Source: an uncultured Faecalibaculum sp. (GTDB lineage Bacteria; Bacillota_I; Bacilli_A; Erysipelotrichales; Erysipelotrichaceae). Taken from it: a stretch of 64,000 bases of DNA. This document shows positions 59,524 through 64,000 of the stretch, piece by piece. Below the pieces are notes generated by a model. It was not told where the DNA came from. It saw only the letters and a list, made by a program, of their open reading frames with translations, and did not search any database. The position numbers and the translations under genes are program-made. How positions within the stretch are numbered: the stretch's first letter is position 1; each line of letters opens with the position of its first letter. The stretch is from positions 62,001 to 126,000 of the forward strand of contig NZ_CAJUPA010000001.1 of NCBI RefSeq assembly GCF_910588395.1, given 5' to 3'.

Positions 59524-60095
59524 GATGATTTCCCCGTTTCTGTCGGGGTCTGCTGGCACTCCGGCGCAGAGGCCGGCTGTGGCAGATCCCGTGTTTCATT
59601 ATAAACAGGCGGATATATCCCTGTGTCCGTGATGACCATATCCATGTCCACATCCCAGGGGGCAGGTTCGAACCGGGTTTCCTGGCAGGCGAAGGCTATG
59701 CCGATTTTCAGCGCCTTTGTCCGGCGCAGATACCGGTCATAGAACCCCTGACCGTATCCCATCCGGTGCAGTCCGCAAAAGGCCACCATGGGCACGAGGA
59801 TCACGTCAATGTCCTCCGGGCTGACGAATGCGGCTGTGGCTGGATCCGGTTCGGGAATGCCCCAGGCACCGGAGCGCAGAGGTCCTGTGGCAAAGCGCAT
59901 GGTTTTTGTTTCCGGATCGGTGACTGGCAGCAGCCAGCCTGGCTGCCATACCGCAGCTTCGCCCCGGACAGGCTGGTACGCCGCCACGGTTTTTCCCTTC
60001 ACAAAAGGAGCAAGCCTGTCTTTCAGCGCCTGCTCCTTTTCGGCGCGGCGGGTGATGGCCTGCCTGCGCCTGATCATTTCCCTGCGGTCCGTCAC
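59520..60095 (-). CDS. 5-formyltetrahydrofolate cyclo-ligase
   Basis: Converts 5-formyl-THF to 5,10-methenyl-THF with ATP. 191 residues with the family signature RMGYGQGFYDRYL at about 113-125, where GxGxGxYDR is the substrate loop, and a basic N-terminal helix (RRRQAITRRAEK). The start is probably a GTG at 60095, or the ATG six codons later; neither has a strong RBS. Overlaps the next gene by four bases and lies 46 bases after sufB. Confidence 0.93.
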   Translation of the reverse strand: MTDRREMIRRRQAITRRAEKEQALKDRLAPFVKGKTVAAYQPVRGEAAVWQPGWLLPVTDPETKTMRFATGPLRSGAWGIPEPDPATAAFVSPEDIDVILVPMVAFCGLHRMGYGQGFYDRYLRRTKALKIGIAFACQETRFEPAPWDVDMDMVITDTGIYPPVYNETRDLPQPASAPECQQTPTETGKSS

Positions 60096-60141
60096 AGGTC
60101 CGCCCTGCCGCTCCTGCTCATGATGGCTGAATGCGGCTGCA

Positions 60142-61539
60142 TCAGCCGATGGCTTCGCTCATGTCCAGCTTCAGCAGCTGGTTGAGCTCCACGGCGTATT
60201 CCATGGGCAGTTCCCTGGTGAAGGGTTCCAGGAATCCCATGACGATCATCTCCGTGGCCTGGGATCTGGTGAGTCCGCGGCTCATGAGATAGAAAAGCTG
60301 TTCTTCGGAGATGCTGGAGACCGTGGCTTCGTGTTCGATCTGGCTGGTGGGATTCATCTGCCGGTTCAGGGGGATGGTATCTGATTTGGACACTTTGTCC
60401 AGGATCAGGGTATCGCACTCCACCTTGCTCTTGGCATAATCCGCGTTCTTCGAATGCACGACCCAGCCCCGGTAGTTGACAATGCCCCCGGTGCGGGCCA
60501 CGGATTTGGACACGATGCTGCTGGAGGTGTGCGGGGCGTTGTGAATCATCTTGGCGCCGGTATCCTGATACTGCCCGCGGCTGCCCACGGCGATGGAGAT
60601 CGTGGTTCCTTTGGCGTATTCACCTGCCAGGATGCAGGCGGGATACTTCATGTTGATACCCGATCCCACATTGCCGTCGATCCATTCCATGTGACCGTAG
60701 GCATCCACTTTGGCCCGCTTGGTCACCAGGTTGATGATGTTGTCGGACCAGTTCTGTACGGTGGAGTACCGGCAGCGGGCGTGTTTGTGGACATAGATTT
60801 CCACCACCGCCGCATGCAGGGAATCCGAGGAATAGATCGGCGCCGTGCAGCCTTCCACGTAATGGACATCCGCTCCTTCATCCACGATGATGAGCGTCCG
60901 CTCGAACTGTCCCATGTTCATGGAGTTGATCCGGAAATAGGACTGCAACGGCTTGTCCAGCTTCACCCCTTTGGGCACATAGATGAAGGATCCCCCGGAC
61001 CAGACAGCGGTGTTCAGCGCCGCGTACTTGTTGTCTGCATAGGAGACGAGTTTTCCGAAATACTCCCTCACCAGATCCGGGTGCTCCCGGAGGGCGGAAT
61101 CGGTGTCCAGGAAAATGACGCCCTTTTCCTCCACTTCCTCCAGCATGTTGTGGTATACCACCTCGGATTCATACTGGGTGGAGACCCCGGCGAGAAACTT
61201 CTGCTCCGCCTCGGGGATGCCCAGCTTGTCGAAGGTATCCCGGATCGTTTCCGGCACATCCTCCCAGTCGCTGCTCTGTCTGTCCGAAGGCTTGATGTAG
61301 TAGGTGAACTCATCGAAATCGATGTCATTGAGATCCGGACCCCATGTGGGGTTGGGCAGTTCCCGGAACTTGCGGTAGGCCTTCAGGCGCAGATCCAGCA
61401 TCCACTCCGGTTCGTGCTTCATGGCCGAAATATCCCGTATTGTCTGCTCCGTGAGTCCCTTGCCGGTGTTGTAGACCGACACATCCTCGTCGTGGAATCC
61501 GTATTCGTATTCGGAGGACGGCAGCTGCTGGTCACTCAT
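60142..61539 (-). CDS. sufB: Fe-S cluster assembly scaffold SufB
   Basis: Component of the SufBC(2)D scaffold that builds Fe-S clusters. 465 residues; SufB core with the beta-helix (VHYVEGCTAPIYSS, HKHARCRYSTVQNWSDN with its Cys) and the C-terminal SUF box LTRSQATEMIVMGF, plus SxSxxNxRG-type end. Start ATG at 61539 with AGGAGG 9 bases before it, overlapping sufU by eight bases; the frame runs back to 61683 in non-family sequence. Would load the hydrogenase and other clusters. Confidence 0.96.
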   Translation of the reverse strand: MSDQQLPSSEYEYGFHDEDVSVYNTGKGLTEQTIRDISAMKHEPEWMLDLRLKAYRKFRELPNPTWGPDLNDIDFDEFTYYIKPSDRQSSDWEDVPETIRDTFDKLGIPEAEQKFLAGVSTQYESEVVYHNMLEEVEEKGVIFLDTDSALREHPDLVREYFGKLVSYADNKYAALNTAVWSGGSFIYVPKGVKLDKPLQSYFRINSMNMGQFERTLIIVDEGADVHYVEGCTAPIYSSDSLHAAVVEIYVHKHARCRYSTVQNWSDNIINLVTKRAKVDAYGHMEWIDGNVGSGINMKYPACILAGEYAKGTTISIAVGSRGQYQDTGAKMIHNAPHTSSSIVSKSVARTGGIVNYRGWVVHSKNADYAKSKVECDTLILDKVSKSDTIPLNRQMNPTSQIEHEATVSSISEEQLFYLMSRGLTRSQATEMIVMGFLEPFTRELPMEYAVELNQLLKLDMSEAIG

Positions 61540-61993
61540 GGGCTTCGACCTCCTGTCCTTTGTGGTCCTGATCGTCCAGGATCTCGGACATCGCGTTCCA
61601 GCCGATGGTGGCGCACTTGATCCGGTTGGCCTGCTTTCCCACAGTGGAGAACGCCACGGCTTCTTCCAGAATGTCCTCGTCATAGGGTTTCTGATCGATC
61701 ATCTTCCGGTAGTTGTCGATGATTTCACGGGCTTGTTCAATGGACTTGCCCTTGACCAGCTCGCAGAGAATGTCGGTGCTGGCAGTGGAAATCGTGCAGG
61801 CGATGCCGTCAAAATCAGCGTCTTCAATGATGCCGTTGCGGATTTTTGCCTGAACGGTGATGTCGTCAATGCAGGATTCGCTGGCCATATGCCTGGAGTC
61901 ATACTCCTGTGAATCCTTCAGCGTTTTGTTCCGGGGATACTGATAGTGGTCCATGATGATCTCCCGGAGATATTTTGGATCGATGCCTGACAA
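61532..61993 (-). CDS. sufU: SufU zinc-dependent sulfurtransferase
   Basis: Takes persulfide from SufS. 153 residues with the three zinc cysteines and aspartate: SESCIDD (where most have CGD), GIACTISTAS, and KCATIGWNA. The TTG start at 61993 has AAAGGAG 9 bases upstream. Lies 15 bases after sufS. The Gly-to-Ile change in the first motif keeps the metal ligands. Confidence 0.95.
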   Translation of the reverse strand: MSGIDPKYLREIIMDHYQYPRNKTLKDSQEYDSRHMASESCIDDITVQAKIRNGIIEDADFDGIACTISTASTDILCELVKGKSIEQAREIIDNYRKMIDQKPYDEDILEEAVAFSTVGKQANRIKCATIGWNAMSEILDDQDHKGQEVEAHE

Positions 61994-62008
61994 CTGCTTC
62001 GCTCCTTT

Positions 62009-63265
62009 CTAGAAAAAGATATCCAGACAGTTGGTGAAGGTGCAGTCCTTCAGCGCATCCACCAGTCTGTCAATGTCTTCGAATGTGTTGTAGAAATAGG
62101 CGCTGGCCCGTACCGTTCCCGGTACATCGATGTGTTCTCCCAGCAGCTTGGCACAGTGTTCACCGCTGCGCACGGCAATACCCCGGGAGTTCAGGAAGCT
62201 GGCCACATCCTGCGGGAAGATCAGCTTTCCGTCATCATAGACGTTGAAGGTGATGATGCCGCTTTGCGCATCCGGGTTGTAGATCTTCACCCGGGGCAGT
62301 TCGGCTTCGGCCCGCTTCAGGAAGTGGTGCTTCAGCGCCAGCTCGTACTTGTGGATATTCTCCTTGCCGATGGTGTCAATGTAGTCCATGGCCGCCTTCA
62401 TGCCCAGGGCCCCTTCAATGGGCTGTGTGCCGGATTCGTATTTGAAGGGCGTCTTTTTCAGGACGAGATTGCCGCAGCGGTTGAACCGCGCGTTGGACTC
62501 GCCGCCGAAGAACACCGGCGTCAGTTCCTCCAGCAGGGCGAATCTGCCCCAGAGCACGCCGATGCCGGTGGGACCGCACATCTTGTGGGCGGAGAACACG
62601 AAGAAATCAATGTCCAGGTCCTGCACATCCACAGGCAGATGAGCCACGGACTGGGCACCGTCAATGACGGTCAGAATGCCCTTTTCCCGGCAGATCCGGG
62701 CGATTTCCTTCACCGGCGCCTCGTAGCCCAGCACATTGGAGACCTGGGCAATGGCCACGACCTTCACTTTCTCATCCAGAACGGAAAGGAAGTTTTCCAC
62801 CGTGACTTTTCCTTCCGGCGTCAGAGGGATGAACCGGACTTCCACACCCTTGCTTTCCCCGGCCTCCAGCCAGGGCAGCACGCTGGAGGCATGTTCGGAC
62901 TGCGTTGACAGCACCACGTCGCCTTCCTGCAGTTTCTGGTTGGTGATGGCCATGGCCAGAATGTTCAGGGACTCGGTGCTGCCGGAGGTGAAGACGATCT
63001 CCTTCTCGGAGGCAGCGTGAATGAACTGCGCCGTGCGCTTCCGTGCCTCTTCATAGTGGAAATCCACCTGGGCACTCATCTCATAGTCTCCCCGATGGGC
63101 ATTGGCCCCCAGATATGTATAGTAATTGACCACGGTGTCAATCATCTGGCGGGGTTTCAGTGTGGTGGCGCAGTTGTCCAGATAGTCCACCGGATAATTG
63201 CTCATGGTCCGTTTCAGGATCGGAAAATCCGCACGGATCTTCTCAATATTCTTCTCGATGTCCAT
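62009..63265 (-). CDS. sufS: Cysteine desulfurase SufS
   Basis: PLP enzyme that takes sulfur from cysteine. 418 residues, class V aminotransferase fold. PLP lysine in FSAHKMCGP, active-site cysteine loop SGEHCAKLL (short loop of type II desulfurases), and FTSGSTESLN phosphate loop. Start ATG at 63265, RBS weak (AGGCAGG), overlapping sufD by 23 bases. Works with SufU downstream. Confidence 0.96.
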   Translation of the reverse strand: MDIEKNIEKIRADFPILKRTMSNYPVDYLDNCATTLKPRQMIDTVVNYYTYLGANAHRGDYEMSAQVDFHYEEARKRTAQFIHAASEKEIVFTSGSTESLNILAMAITNQKLQEGDVVLSTQSEHASSVLPWLEAGESKGVEVRFIPLTPEGKVTVENFLSVLDEKVKVVAIAQVSNVLGYEAPVKEIARICREKGILTVIDGAQSVAHLPVDVQDLDIDFFVFSAHKMCGPTGIGVLWGRFALLEELTPVFFGGESNARFNRCGNLVLKKTPFKYESGTQPIEGALGMKAAMDYIDTIGKENIHKYELALKHHFLKRAEAELPRVKIYNPDAQSGIITFNVYDDGKLIFPQDVASFLNSRGIAVRSGEHCAKLLGEHIDVPGTVRASAYFYNTFEDIDRLVDALKDCTFTNCLDIFF

Positions 63266-64000
63266 ATAATCCTGCCTTTCGTTCCAGGTCTGTCCGCAGC
63301 CTGTTTCGCAGGTCTTCGGATCCTGCCAGTGAAATCACCGGCATGAAATAGCCGATGGACAGCAGGCTCATGGCCTGCAGATGAGAAAGACCGCGGCTTT
63401 CCAGATAGTACATCTGGTCCGCATCCGGCTGTCCCACTGTCATGGCATGACTGGCCTTCACATCGTTTTCATCTATGTACAGGATGGGAAGCACTTTGGT
63501 TTTGTGATCTTCATCCAGCGTCAGCACCCGGGTTTCCTGGTGGCTTTCGCTGCCGAAGGCTCCTTTGATGATTTTTCCGGCTGCCACCATTTCATAGTCC
63601 GCTGCTTTCTGCAGCACAGCGAAGTTGTGCATGCGGCCGGCGGTATGGGCAGATTCACTCACCACATTCAGGGCGTTTTTCTTTCTGCCCGCTGCGCTGA
63701 CCAGTTCCCCTGTGTATACATCCGCATGCGCCCCGGGTTCCTTGAGCCGGATTTCCCCGGTCAGCTGCAGGGAACCCGCTTCCAGATCCAGCAGCCCGGC
63801 TTTCATCACCGCATCCCGGTGCACATCCGCCGACAGCGTCAGAACCAGATCCTGATCCGATTCTTTCAGAATGAGCAGACTGAGCCGGCTGCCCGGTTCG
63901 CATTTCAGGGATATGTCCAGGTCAGCTGTCTGCCTGCCGGCTTTCAGAAGCAGTGAACCGCTGCTTCCTGCTTCGGCTCTGAGCTCCAGCCGCCCGGAGG
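63243..64000 (-). CDS. sufD: Fe-S cluster assembly scaffold SufD, 5' end cut by window edge
   Basis: About 252 C-terminal residues are in view; the start lies beyond 64000. Beta-helix strands are followed by the conserved stretch HTAGRMHNFAVLQ, a DENDVKASHAMTVG box and the C-terminal LSHLQAMSLLSIGYFMP helix typical of SufD/SufB. Order D-S-U-B on the minus strand suggests sufC lies just outside. Confidence 0.93.
   Translation of the reverse strand, partial: SGRLELRAEAGSSGSLLLKAGRQTADLDISLKCEPGSRLSLLILKESDQDLVLTLSADVHRDAVMKAGLLDLEAGSLQLTGEIRLKEPGAHADVYTGELVSAAGRKKNALNVVSESAHTAGRMHNFAVLQKAADYEMVAAGKIIKGAFGSESHQETRVLTLDEDHKTKVLPILYIDENDVKASHAMTVGQPDADQMYYLESRGLSHLQAMSLLSIGYFMPVISLAGSEDLRNRLRTDLERKAGLYGHREEY

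Noticed and set aside
1..64000. CRISPR arrays, insertion sequences, phage genes
   Set aside because: No regularly spaced repeats, transposase or phage-structural motifs were noticed when reading through.

Overview
The window is a gene-dense, high-GC bacterial chromosome segment. Strong AGGAGG-type ribosome binding sites, frequent GTG/TTG starts, a GlgC/GlgD pair, HPr with His15/Ser46, MutS2, RNase HIII, a Suf system of the SufS-SufU-SufB type and a monomeric [FeFe] hydrogenase together point to an anaerobic, fermentative Firmicute. Erysipelotrichia is my best guess, but that rests on gene content only. No insertion sequence, prophage or CRISPR array was seen.

Layout. 1-6.1 kb: carbon storage on the minus strand (phospho-sugar mutase, ptsH, and a tightly coupled glgC-glgD-glgA-DUF523 operon). 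6.1-17.1 kb: a MacB-type ABC transporter, a CLC-type anion antiporter, a superoxide reductase, two RluA-type pseudouridine synthases, a minimal A24 peptidase, a patatin and the [FeFe] hydrogenase. 17.2-19.9 kb: VanZ-like protein and NAD synthetase. 19.9-27.6 kb: an envelope-response-like block with an ABC exporter, a lipoprotein, a response regulator, a histidine kinase, and an ABC ATPase with its FtsX-type permease. 27.6-31.2 kb: small envelope and metabolic genes. 31.2-36.3 kb: protein quality control (lon-engB, and a DUF3196-like gene coupled to tig). 36.4-38.3 kb: TPM/LemA membrane operon. 38.5-40.1 kb: tRNA-Arg(TCT) and an unusual two-gene unit. 40.2-49 kb: SPFH/NfeD, a phosphodiesterase, a degenerate VanY-like protein, uvrC, mutS2 and divergent rnhC. 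49-56 kb: a secreted transglutaminase-like protein, an operon ending ubiB-lspA-rluD-dCMP deaminase, and a cytoplasmic LRR protein. 56-58.4 kb: cspA, an HD protein, and an AT-rich islet with a secreted protein and a small membrane protein. 58.4-64 kb: suf operon leading into 5-formyl-THF cyclo-ligase.

Most striking points. (1) The AT-rich islet (about 25% G+C in sampled lines against about 60% nearby) looks like a transferred secreted-effector/immunity-type pair. (2) At least five genes have a -10 hexamer placed so that transcription should begin at, or one base before, the start codon, with no good ribosome binding site: a set of predicted leaderless mRNAs beside a strongly SD-dependent majority. 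(3) A VanY-like D,D-carboxypeptidase fold has lost its catalytic Glu and a zinc His. (4) A DUF3781 domain is fused to a CASTOR-type ACT module and coupled to an InlB-repeat protein that has no signal peptide. (5) A BceRS-AB-like module has an opposing membrane-protein gene lodged between regulator and kinase.
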